From Thermoleophilia bacterium (GTDB lineage Bacteria > Actinomycetota > Thermoleophilia > Gaiellales > Gaiellaceae): a DNA stretch of 21,036 nucleotides. Under the pieces are notes generated by a model. The model made no database searches. It saw only the letters and a list, made by a program, of their open reading frames with translations, and was not told the DNA's origin. Both the position numbers and the translations under genes were made by a program. The DNA is taken from contig JAICYG010000027.1 of the NCBI GenBank assembly GCA_025934335.1, positions 1 to 21,036 on the forward strand. Direction: 5' to 3'. Each line of letters opens with the position of its first letter. The stretch's first letter is position 1. Shown here one piece after another: positions 15,145-21,036 of this stretch.

Positions 15145-15146
15145 CC

Positions 15147-16169
15147 TCAGTCGCGCTGCAGGCGCGCGATCAGCGCGAGCGTGAACTGCGCGGCGCGCGC
15201 GCCGTCGACGACCCGGTGGTCGAAGGTGAGGCTCAGGTTGCCCATGCTGCGAACGGCGATCTCGCCGTCGCGAACGACGGGCCGAGGGGCGATCCGGTGC
15301 ACGCCGAGGATCGCGACCTCGGGATGGTTGACGAGCGGTGTCACGAACAGCCCCGCGAGCTTGCCGGCACTCGTCACCGTGAACGTCGAGCCGCGCAGCT
15401 CCTCCGGCGCGAGCGTCCCGGCCCGCGCCTTCCCGGCGAGCGCGTCGACGTCGACGCGGAGCTCGTCGACGCCGCGACGGTCGCAGGCGCGCACGACCGG
15501 GACGACGAGGCCCGCGTCGGTCTGCACGGCGATGCCGAGGTCGTACCGGTCGAGGTAGACGATCTCACCGCCCTCCAGCCGCGCGTTCAGCTCCGGGAAC
15601 TCCTTCAGCGTCTCGGCGGTAACGCGCAGCACCGTCGGCAGCAGCAGCTCCAGGCTGACGTTCGAGAAGTCGCATTCCTCGACGTAGGTGACCGCGGGCA
15701 CTTCGCGGTGCGCGCGCGTCAGGTGCTCCGCGATCTGCCGACGCACGCCGCGCACCTGCTCGCGGCGACCTTCGCGCGGCGAGGCCGCACCGCGCACGTC
15801 CTCCTCGGTGATGCGCCCGCCGGAGCCGGTGGGAGCGACGGACGCGAGCTCGACGCCGAGCTCCCGCGCGAGCTTCCGGACGAGCGGTGTCGCCTGAATG
15901 CGCCGCGCCGGAGCCTCGGCCGACTCGGCGCCGTCGCCGCCGATCACGACCAGCACGGTTCCGACGGGGACGACCTCGCCCTCCGAGACGAGAATCCTCG
16001 CGACGCGGCCGGCGGCGGGAGACGGTATCTCGACCGTCGTCTTGTCGGTCGCGATCTCGACGAGCGGTGCGTCCTCTGCGATCTCGTCCCCCTCCGCGAC
16101 GAGCCAGCGCGCGATCTCACCCTCGGTCAGCCCCTCGCCGAGGTCCGGCAGCTTGAACTCGTACGCCAC
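15147..16169 (-). CDS. pdhC: dihydrolipoamide acyltransferase, E2 of 2-oxoacid dehydrogenase complex
   Basis: The E2 component carries acyl groups on lipoate and passes them to coenzyme A. In order, a lipoyl domain (1-75) has its lysine in ATDKTTVEIPSP (Lys43). A short linker and a peripheral-subunit-binding domain (about 92-130, ATPLVRKLARELGVELASV then GRITEEDV) follow, then the catalytic domain ending with DHRVVDG (His318, Asp322). At 340 residues it is shorter than the usual 400-450, mainly in the linkers. The GTG at 16169 is chosen because it leaves the family's typical AYEFKLPDLGEGL start; an in-frame GTG at 16205 would overlap the HIRAN gene. E1alpha and E1beta lie upstream in the same direction. 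No E3 is in the window. Confidence 0.92.
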   Translation of the reverse strand: MAYEFKLPDLGEGLTEGEIARWLVAEGDEIAEDAPLVEIATDKTTVEIPSPAAGRVARILVSEGEVVPVGTVLVVIGGDGAESAEAPARRIQATPLVRKLARELGVELASVAPTGSGGRITEEDVRGAASPREGRREQVRGVRRQIAEHLTRAHREVPAVTYVEECDFSNVSLELLLPTVLRVTAETLKEFPELNARLEGGEIVYLDRYDLGIAVQTDAGLVVPVVRACDRRGVDELRVDVDALAGKARAGTLAPEELRGSTFTVTSAGKLAGLFVTPLVNHPEVAILGVHRIAPRPVVRDGEIAVRSMGNLSLTFDHRVVDGARAAQFTLALIARLQRD

Positions 16170-16180
16170 GACGGGGGAAG

Positions 16181-16579
16181 CTACCTGCGCGGTCGCCCGA
16201 CCCACGAGCCGGGTGGCACGAGCAGCACCCGCAGCCCCTCCGCGCCGAAGCGCCAGAGCGAGACGGCGAGCTCGCTGCCCGAGAGCTCCGCGGCAATCTC
16301 CCGTGGCACGTACCCGGCCTGCAGCGTCCGCTCCTCGTTCCAGACGCCGATCGCATTCGCGTCGTGCTCGTTGTGCGGCTCGGGAACGAGCGCGAGCCGC
16401 ACGCCGGGATCGAAGGACGCATCTGCGACCGCCCCGGGGCGGAACGAGACACCGGCGACCGCGACCACGCGAAGGCGCGGGTCGTCCCAGCGCACGCGCT
16501 CCCCGGTCGCGGCGTCGCGAAGGTTGAAACCCGCGCCTCGCCGGTCGCGCTCGAGCCAGAGACGGAGGCGCTCGCTCAG
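16181..16579 (-). CDS. HIRAN-domain protein, probable CTG start
   Basis: The protein has a HIRAN domain spanning about residues 36-105: VAGVSFRP, then LALVPEPHNEHDANAIGVW and QAGYVPREIAAEL, the family's characteristic EPxNxxDxxAI and GYxPxxxA motifs. HIRAN domains bind DNA ends, best known in HLTF/Rad5 helicases; stand-alone bacterial forms are of unknown function. A GTG at 16495 gives 104 residues. An upstream CTG at 16579 gives 132, is preceded by GGGAG with a seven-base spacer, and the extra LSERLRLWLERDRRGAGFNL looks like coding sequence by codon use. I therefore prefer CTG, with moderate confidence. It sits between E1beta (41-base gap to the CTG) and E2 (11-base gap), an odd place for a DNA-binding domain. 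Confidence 0.78.
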   Translation of the reverse strand: MSERLRLWLERDRRGAGFNLRDAATGERVRWDDPRLRVVAVAGVSFRPGAVADASFDPGVRLALVPEPHNEHDANAIGVWNEERTLQAGYVPREIAAELSGSELAVSLWRFGAEGLRVLLVPPGSWVGRPRR

Positions 16580-16619
16580 AGGGCCGCTCCCGGCACCGGC
16601 TTGCGCGGCTCCGTCAAGC

Positions 16620-17594
16620 CTACGCCGCGAAGAGAGATCGTACGGCGGCCGTGACCCGCTCGACCGACGGCATGTATGCGTCCTCGATCGTCCAGTACGG
16701 GTACGGCACGTCGTAGCCGGTGACGCGCAGCACCGGGCCTTGCAGGTCGAAGATCGCGCGCTCCGCGATCAGCGCAGCGAGCTCGGCCCCGAAGCCGACG
16801 GTACGCGGCGCCTCGTGCACGATCACGGCCCGCCCCGTCTTCGCCACCGAGGCGAGGATCGCGTCCTCGGCCAGCGGCCGCAGCGAGCGGACGTCGACGA
16901 TCTCGCACGACACGTCGAGCTCGTCCGCCGCGCGCTCGCACACGGCGACCATTGCTCCGTAGGCGATCAGCGTGACGTCGCCGCCCTCTCGGGCAACGCG
17001 CGCCTTCCCCAGCGGGACGACGTGCTCGCCCTCGGGCACCTCGCCGCGCGCGGTGCGGTAGACGAGCTTCGGCTCGAGCACCACCACCGGGTCGGGATCG
17101 CGGATCGCCGCCGCGAGGAGGCCCTTCGCGTCGGCCGGCGTCGCCGGGATCGCGACCTTGATGCCGGGCGTGTGCACGTAATAGGTCTCCGGCGAGTCGT
17201 CGTGCAGCTCGGGCGCGCGGACGCCGCCGCCGTACGGCATGCGGATCGTCAGCGGGAACTCCATCCGGCCGCCGCTCCGCCAGCGGTAGCGGCCGACATG
17301 CGTGATCAGCTGGTTGAGCGACGGGTACGAGAAGGCGTCGTACTGCATCTCGACCACCGGGCGCCAGCCGGCGAGACACAGCCCGATCGCGCCGCCGAGA
17401 ATCCCGGCCTCGGAGAGCGGCGTGTCGATGCAGCGGTCGGCGCCGAAGCGCTCTCGCAGCCCCGCCGTCGCGCGAAACACACCGCCGGCCCGCCCGACGT
17501 CCTCGCCGAGCACGAGCACGTTCGCATCGCGCTCGAGCTCCACATGCAGCGCGTCGTTCACCGCCTCGACGAGCGTCAGCGTCAGCTCACCCAC
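16620..17594 (-). CDS. pdhB: 2-oxoacid (pyruvate) dehydrogenase E1 component, beta subunit
   Basis: E1beta pairs with E1alpha in a thiamine-diphosphate heterotetramer that decarboxylates the 2-oxoacid and acylates E2 lipoate. The 324-residue length is typical. Landmarks are LGEDVGRAGGVFRATAGL (29-46), the catalytic-region glutamate in DTPLSEAGILGGAIG (Glu62), PYGGGVRAPELHDDSPE and a C-terminal transketolase-type domain with VTLIAYGAMV, DVRSLRPLAEDAI, IVHEAPRT and GYDVPYPY. The GTG at 17594 lies eight bases inside the end of E1alpha, so the subunits are coupled. Pyruvate is the favoured substrate because E1alpha reads as PdhA-like, but branched-chain 2-oxoacids remain possible. Confidence 0.94.
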   Translation of the reverse strand: MGELTLTLVEAVNDALHVELERDANVLVLGEDVGRAGGVFRATAGLRERFGADRCIDTPLSEAGILGGAIGLCLAGWRPVVEMQYDAFSYPSLNQLITHVGRYRWRSGGRMEFPLTIRMPYGGGVRAPELHDDSPETYYVHTPGIKVAIPATPADAKGLLAAAIRDPDPVVVLEPKLVYRTARGEVPEGEHVVPLGKARVAREGGDVTLIAYGAMVAVCERAADELDVSCEIVDVRSLRPLAEDAILASVAKTGRAVIVHEAPRTVGFGAELAALIAERAIFDLQGPVLRVTGYDVPYPYWTIEDAYMPSVERVTAAVRSLFAA

Positions 17595-18579
17595 GCCGCA
17601 TGTTCCCCGGCGGGTCGGCGTAGGCGTTCGCGAAGAGCAGCTCCGGGTCGGCGGGAGGCTCCGCCTCCGCCGCAGCGATGCCGGCGCGCATCAGGTCCTC
17701 CGCCTCCTTGCGCACGGTGTCGGCGCGCTCCTCGCTCAGCACGCCGGCTGCGAGCAGGAGCCGCTCGAAGCGGCCGACACACTCGTTGGCGCGCTCCTCC
17801 TCGACACGCTCTGCGTCGATGTACGCGCTCGGATCGTCGGCGGTCGCGTGCGGCGCGGCGCGGTAGTGCACGCACTCGACGAGCGTCGGCCCGCCGCCCG
17901 AGCGCGCACGCTCGACCGCCTGACGTGCCGCTTCGTAGACGGCGAGCACGTCGAGGCCGTCGACGGTGACCCCGGGGATGCCGTAGCCCTGCGCCTTGTC
18001 GGCGAGCGAGGCGGCGCGCGTCTGCGCGGAGAGCGGCGTCGAGATCGCCCACTGGTTGTTGTTGCACACGAACACGGCGGGCGCGTTCATGACGGCGGCG
18101 AGGTTGACGCCCTCGTGGAACTCGCCCTCGCTCGTCGCACCGTCACCGAAGAACGCCATCGCGACGCCGTCCTCGCCCTTCAGCTTCTTGCCCCAGGCGA
18201 GCCCGGCCGCGTGAGGCACGTGGCTCGCGATCGGGACCGCGATCGACGCGACGTTCCAGTCGGCCGGGCTCCACCAGCCGGAGGGATGGCCGCGCCACCA
18301 CTGCAGAATCGTGGCTGCGGGCATGCCGCGGACGAGGCCGATCGCGGACTCGCGGTACGAGGGGAAGATCCAGTCGTCGTCCGACAACGCGAAGGTCGCG
18401 CCGGCCTGGATCGCCTCGTGGTTCCAGAAGATCGCGTACGTGCCGATGCGGCCCTGGCGGTGGTAGACCACCGAACGCTCGTCGTAGGTGCGGAGGAGCA
18501 CCATGCGGCGGTACAGCTCGAGGAGGTCGGCTTCGGCGAGCCCGTGAAATCGAGCGTCGGTCAACGCGTCCGTCGCCAT
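17587..18579 (-). CDS. pdhA: 2-oxoacid (pyruvate) dehydrogenase E1 component, alpha subunit
   Basis: The 330-residue protein carries the thiamine-diphosphate motif, GDGATSEGEFHEGVN (145-159) ending at NNNQWAIST (173-181). The stretch from AISTP through QTRAASLADKAQGYGIPG to GLDVLAVYEAA resembles Bacillus PdhA (AISTPVEKQT..GIPGIQVDGMD), as does PHATADDPSAY. Pyruvate is thus the likeliest substrate, although BkdA-type enzymes are close relatives. It is cytosolic. The ATG at 18579 has no Shine-Dalgarno; TAGCCT lies nine bases upstream, and the lipid-kinase gene ends 22 bases away in the same direction. It starts the E1alpha-E1beta-HIRAN-E2 run. Confidence 0.94.
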   Translation of the reverse strand: MATDALTDARFHGLAEADLLELYRRMVLLRTYDERSVVYHRQGRIGTYAIFWNHEAIQAGATFALSDDDWIFPSYRESAIGLVRGMPAATILQWWRGHPSGWWSPADWNVASIAVPIASHVPHAAGLAWGKKLKGEDGVAMAFFGDGATSEGEFHEGVNLAAVMNAPAVFVCNNNQWAISTPLSAQTRAASLADKAQGYGIPGVTVDGLDVLAVYEAARQAVERARSGGGPTLVECVHYRAAPHATADDPSAYIDAERVEEERANECVGRFERLLLAAGVLSEERADTVRKEAEDLMRAGIAAAEAEPPADPELLFANAYADPPGNMRRG

Positions 18580-18588
18580 GCGCCGCGG

Positions 18589-18594
18589 AGGCTA
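18589..18594 (-). promoter_or_regulatory. candidate -10 box for leaderless pdhA
   Basis: TAGCCT on the minus strand ends nine bases before the ATG at 18579, within the 22-base gap after the lipid-kinase gene. No -35 element or Shine-Dalgarno is apparent. Confidence 0.28.
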
Positions 18595-18601
18595 CCGGCC
18601 T

Positions 18602-19495
18602 TCAGACGAGCACCGCCACGGCATTGCGCCGCGCCTCGAACAGGGCGTGGTCGACGTCGCCGAGATCCTCGCCGTCGGCCTGGAGCGGGAGCGGCCGGTC
18701 GCAGTGCACCTCGATCCGGTCGAGGTCGAGCCCGAAGAGGACCTCCGGCCCGTAGCCGCTGCCCCGCTTCGTCGCCGCGAGCAGCCGGGGCACGTCGCGG
18801 GCGCGCACGCGCTGCGGGGCGGCAAAGGCGAGGCCGTCCTCGAAGCGCGCGCCGGGCGTCACGCGCAGCGGGATCGAGCCGGCGTACGAGTAGGGGTCGC
18901 CGTTCGCAACGAGCAGGAACGCGGCGCGGCCGACACCCTCGATTTCGAGCACCGGGTCCCAGCGCCCGCGCCGCTCGAGCAGCATCTTCACCACGGTCCT
19001 CGCGAACGCGGCGTCGCCGGGCCGGGCGCCCCCGGGGCCGCGCCCGAGCTCGTTCAGCCGTCGCACCGCCTCCGCGTCGAAGCCGAGCCCGGCGGAGAAG
19101 CTGAAGCGGCGCCCGTTGACCGCACCGAGCGTGATCCGCCGCAGGCGCCCCTCGGCGAGTGCCGCCCCGACGGCGAGTGCCGCTGCTCCCGGGTCGCGCG
19201 GCAGGCCGAGCGCGCGAGGCAGGACGCTCGTCGCCCCGCCCGGCAGGAACCCGAACGGGAGCCGGCCGTCGGCTCCGTTCAGCGCCTCGTTGTACGTCCC
19301 GTCGCCGGAGAAGACGACGATCGCGTCGACGGCGTCCGCCGCCGCCGCGGCCGCCAGCTCGGTCGCGTGCCCCGGATGCTGCGTGAACTGCCGCTCGATC
19401 TCGACGTGCTCGCGGAGTGCCCGCTCGACGTCCGTGATACGGCGTCCCGTCACCTGCGTCGAGTACGGGTTGACGATCAGGAGAGCGCGCTTCAC
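18602..19495 (-). CDS. diacylglycerol kinase / YegS-family lipid kinase
   Basis: The 297-residue protein matches the DagK/sphingosine-kinase-like catalytic fold. VKRALLIVNPYSTQ opens the nucleotide-binding half, and FSGDGTYNEALNG (62-74) is the GGDGTxNE motif. FGFLPGGATSVLPRALGLP (81-99) stands where most relatives have PlGTaNdfAr, a variant of the phosphate-contacting loop. The C-terminal half has FSAGLGFDAEAV and LLVANGDPYSYAG, with DGEDLG near the end, all family features. It phosphorylates diacylglycerol or a related lipid at the membrane face, recycling it to phosphatidic acid. The GTG at 19495 gives the standard N-terminus; an ATG at 19507 would add four residues and overlap the divergent RNA-ligase-family gene. 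pdhA follows after 22 bases. Confidence 0.9.
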   Translation of the reverse strand: MKRALLIVNPYSTQVTGRRITDVERALREHVEIERQFTQHPGHATELAAAAAADAVDAIVVFSGDGTYNEALNGADGRLPFGFLPGGATSVLPRALGLPRDPGAAALAVGAALAEGRLRRITLGAVNGRRFSFSAGLGFDAEAVRRLNELGRGPGGARPGDAAFARTVVKMLLERRGRWDPVLEIEGVGRAAFLLVANGDPYSYAGSIPLRVTPGARFEDGLAFAAPQRVRARDVPRLLAATKRGSGYGPEVLFGLDLDRIEVHCDRPLPLQADGEDLGDVDHALFEARRNAVAVLV

Positions 19496-19505
19496 GCTGG
19501 CGAGC

Positions 19506-19952
19506 ATGCCACGCACGGCGCTGATCGTCCCCGTCCGGGCGCTCGACGCCTACTACGAGGGCGCGCCCGGCGTGCCGGCGCACATCACCGTCCTGTTCCC
19601 GTTCGTCGACGCTGCCGCGGTCGACGAGAAGGCCGTCGCGGAGGTGCTCGCGCCGTTCGATGCGTTCTCGTTCACGCTCGCGAGCCGGGAGCGGTTCGAA
19701 GGCGGGGTGCGCTGGCTGCGGCCCGAGCCCTCGGAGCCGTTCCGCCTGCTGACGCGCGCGGTCTGGCAGCGCTGGCCGGAGCACCCGCCGTACGAGGGCG
19801 CGCACGACGACGTGATCCCGCACCTGACCGTGACGCGTGCCGACACGCCGGTCCCGGTCGAGACGCGCGCAGAGGAGGTGTGGCTGATCGAGGAGCAGCC
19901 GCACGCCTGGACGACGCGGTGTGCGTTCCCGCTCGCTCAGGGCGTCGCGTAG
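19506..19952 (+). CDS. 2H phosphoesterase, 2'-5' RNA ligase family
   Basis: The 148-residue protein has both HxT signatures of the 2H superfamily: HITV (His26, Thr28) and HLTV (His106, Thr108), spaced as in LigT-like proteins. Family members act on 2',5' or 2',3'-cyclic phosphate linkages in RNA or small nucleotides; the substrate here is unknown. It is somewhat shorter than LigT (about 175). The ATG at 19506 leaves only ten bases to the divergent lipid-kinase start at 19495, with the perfect palindrome GCATGC at 19504-19509 between them, so each promoter must sit inside the other gene. Its 3' end overlaps the convergent tetR gene by 16 bases. Confidence 0.87.
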   Translation: MPRTALIVPVRALDAYYEGAPGVPAHITVLFPFVDAAAVDEKAVAEVLAPFDAFSFTLASRERFEGGVRWLRPEPSEPFRLLTRAVWQRWPEHPPYEGAHDDVIPHLTVTRADTPVPVETRAEEVWLIEEQPHAWTTRCAFPLAQGVA

Positions 19953-20509
19953 CCGCGCATCCCGTCGAGCAGCACGCCGTACAGGCGGTCGGCGAGCTCG
20001 TCGGTGCCCGCCCCCGGTCGCAGCCAGGCGTACGCCCAGTTCGCAGCGGAGAGGAACAGCAGGGCCGCGGTCGAGACGTCCAGGTCGGTGCGCAGCTCGC
20101 TCCGCTCGACGCCGTCGCGAAAGAGGTCGCGGATCCGCTCCTCGTACCGGCGGCGCTCCGCGAGGAAGAGATCACGGCGCTCACCGCCGAGGTAGCGCCA
20201 TTCGCGCACGAACACGGTGGCGACGTCGAGCTGCGCGGACACGACCGCGAGGTGCGCACGAAGCGCGAGCCGGATCCGCTCCGTCGTGGCCGCGGTCTGC
20301 GGCACGGCGTCGAGGGCCGCGTGAAACGTCTCGGCTCCCTCCCGGGCGACCTCCCAGAGGAGGTCCTCCTTCGAGGCGATGTGGTGGTAGAGCGAGGGCT
20401 TCTGAACGCCGAGCGCCTCGGCGAGGTCGGCGAGCGAGGTGCCCTGGTAGCCGCGCTCGGCGAAGAGCCGGGCAGCGATACGCGTTAGCTCCTCCCGTCT
20501 CGCGGACAT
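19937..20509 (-). CDS. TetR-family transcriptional regulator, probably of phenylacetate genes
   Basis: The 190-residue protein has a TetR N-terminal helix-turn-helix: LTRIAARLFAERGYQGTSLADLAEALGVQKPSLYHHIASKEDLL (8-51), with the recognition helix around VQKPSLYHH. The C-terminal ligand-binding domain (60-190) is all-helical. TetR proteins repress until a ligand binds. It is divergent from paaA, 42 bases apart, and the gap carries a symmetric element (20522-20543). By analogy with PaaR, which responds to phenylacetyl-CoA, it likely controls the paa operon and itself. The ligand is inference. The ATG at 20509 has no strong Shine-Dalgarno; TAGGGT, part of the operator, lies 11 bases upstream. 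Confidence 0.88.
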   Translation of the reverse strand: MSARREELTRIAARLFAERGYQGTSLADLAEALGVQKPSLYHHIASKEDLLWEVAREGAETFHAALDAVPQTAATTERIRLALRAHLAVVSAQLDVATVFVREWRYLGGERRDLFLAERRRYEERIRDLFRDGVERSELRTDLDVSTAALLFLSAANWAYAWLRPGAGTDELADRLYGVLLDGMRGYATP

Positions 20510-20521
20510 CTCTAGACTGGA

Positions 20522-20543
20522 CCCTAACGATCGGTCGGTAGGG
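20522..20543 (+). promoter_or_regulatory. TetR operator, imperfect inverted repeat upstream of paaA
   Basis: The core at 20524-20541 is CTAACGATCGGTCGGTAG, matching its own reverse complement at 14 of 18 positions (CTAnCGAnCGnTCGnTAG). CC/GG flanks extend it to 22 bases with 18 matching. It overlaps the first base of the paaA Shine-Dalgarno and the likely tetR -10, well placed to repress both divergent genes. This size and symmetry are typical of TetR operators. Confidence 0.75.
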
Positions 20544-20546
20544 AGG
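20541..20546 (+). promoter_or_regulatory. paaA ribosome-binding site
   Basis: GGGAGG, five bases before the GTG at 20552, is one of the clearest Shine-Dalgarno sequences in the window and fixes the paaA start. It abuts the operator, so repressor binding and translation signals share bases. Confidence 0.6.
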
Positions 20547-20551
20547 TCGAA

Positions 20552-21036
20552 GTGGATCAGCGCACCGAGGAGTTCGTCGCATACGTGCAGGGCGGCGGCC
20601 AGGTCGAGTCGACCGACTGGCTCCCCGACGAGTACCGGCAGAAGCTCGTCAAGTTCATCGAGATGCACGGCAACTCCGAGCTGATGGGCGTGCTCCCGGA
20701 GCGGGAGTGGATCCTGCGCGCACCGACGCTCCAGCGCAAGCTGGCGCTGACCGCGAAGGTGCAGGACGAGGTCGGCCACGCGCAGCTCATCTACCGCGTC
20801 GCCGAGGACCTCGGGAAGCCGCGCGAGCGGATGCTCGCCGACCTCGTCTCCGGCAAGAGCAAGTTCCACAACGTCTTCCATTACCCGACCCACACGTGGG
20901 GCGACGTCGGCGTGATCGCGTGGCTCGTCGACGCCGCGGCGATCATCAGCCAGAAGGCGCTCCTCAAGTGCTCGTACGCGCCGTACGCGCGGATCATGAA
21001 GAAGATCTGCTGGGAGGAGTCGTTCCACATCCTCCA
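20552..21036 (+). CDS. paaA: 1,2-phenylacetyl-CoA epoxidase subunit PaaA, C-terminus cut by window edge
   Basis: The first 161 residues of PaaA (usual length about 310-330) are visible. PaaA is the catalytic diiron subunit of the PaaABCE complex, which epoxidises phenylacetyl-CoA in aerobic phenylacetate breakdown. Diagnostic segments are EYRQKLVKFIEMHGNSELMG, PEREWILRAPTLQRKLALTAKVQDEVGH and the start of the second half, KKICWEESFHIL. The two ExxH pairs (QDEVGH and WEESFH) are ferritin-like iron ligands. The GTG at 20552 has a strong Shine-Dalgarno. It is expected to be followed by paaB, paaC and others outside the window, under the divergent TetR regulator. Confidence 0.95.
   Translation, partial: MDQRTEEFVAYVQGGGQVESTDWLPDEYRQKLVKFIEMHGNSELMGVLPEREWILRAPTLQRKLALTAKVQDEVGHAQLIYRVAEDLGKPRERMLADLVSGKSKFHNVFHYPTHTWGDVGVIAWLVDAAAIISQKALLKCSYAPYARIMKKICWEESFHIL

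Noticed and set aside
16170..16205. GTG at 16205 as the E2 start
   Set aside because: It adds 12 residues unlike the family N-terminus and overlaps the HIRAN gene; GTG 16169 gives the standard lipoyl-domain start. Not fully excluded.
13149..17969. A plus-strand frame open for about 1600 codons across the phosphodiesterase, dehydrogenase and other genes
   Set aside because: It is antisense to genes with clear catalytic motifs; its translation is Arg/Asp/Glu-rich low-complexity sequence, as expected from GC-rich shadow frames.
1..21036. tRNA, rRNA, CRISPR arrays, insertion sequences or attachment sites
   Set aside because: No cloverleaf-like segments, repeat-spacer patterns, transposase genes or terminal inverted repeats were seen by eye; a tRNAscan or CRISPR search would settle this.

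Overview
The window is about 21 kb of very GC-rich, gene-dense DNA. Third codon positions are strongly G/C biased, GTG/TTG starts are common and many genes overlap by four bases. This suits a high-GC actinobacterium, most plausibly of the Thermoleophilia (Gaiella/Solirubrobacter-like); that assignment is inference from style and gene content. I recognise 25 protein-coding genes, two cut by the window ends. I see no RNA genes, CRISPR arrays, insertion sequences or prophage, and no gene-free stretch longer than about 140 bases.

Region 1 (1-7858, minus strand) is a near-continuous run of nine genes: AI-2E-type permease, ABC ATPase, ABC-2 permease, hemB, hemL, a short polyprenyl-synthetase-like protein, a 51-residue membrane protein, an alpha/beta hydrolase and a UbiD-family decarboxylase that leaves the left edge. 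It joins tetrapyrrole synthesis (5-aminolevulinate to porphobilinogen) to what looks like the start of a quinone (menaquinone) section. Region 2 (7997-9580, plus strand) holds an envelope M23-like protein that lacks two metal ligands and a YmdB-type metallophosphoesterase with an unusual start and active site.

Region 3 (9540-14778, minus strand) is a six-gene run: small membrane protein, nucleotide pyrophosphatase/phosphodiesterase-like protein, PRC-barrel protein, GtrA-like flippase-type protein and two multi-membrane GT87/DUF2029-like glycosyltransferases. It is probably an envelope glycosylation or polyprenyl-phosphate-sugar locus. A small cysteine-less thioredoxin-like gene (14854-15144, plus) ends against region 4 (15147-18579, minus), a pyruvate/2-oxoacid dehydrogenase operon (E1alpha, E1beta, E2) with a HIRAN-domain gene between E1beta and E2 and no E3 in view.

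Region 5 (18602-21036) has a diacylglycerol-kinase-like lipid kinase, a divergent 2H phosphoesterase (2'-5' RNA ligase family), a TetR regulator, and the first part of paaA (phenylacetyl-CoA epoxygenase). The 42-base gap between tetR and paaA carries a clear inverted repeat, almost certainly the regulator's operator. The most notable signals are three genes whose best-supported starts are not ATG/GTG/TTG, several genes with a TANNNT box 6-9 bases upstream and no Shine-Dalgarno (leaderless pattern), three recognisable folds that have lost catalytic residues, and the HIRAN insertion in the dehydrogenase operon.
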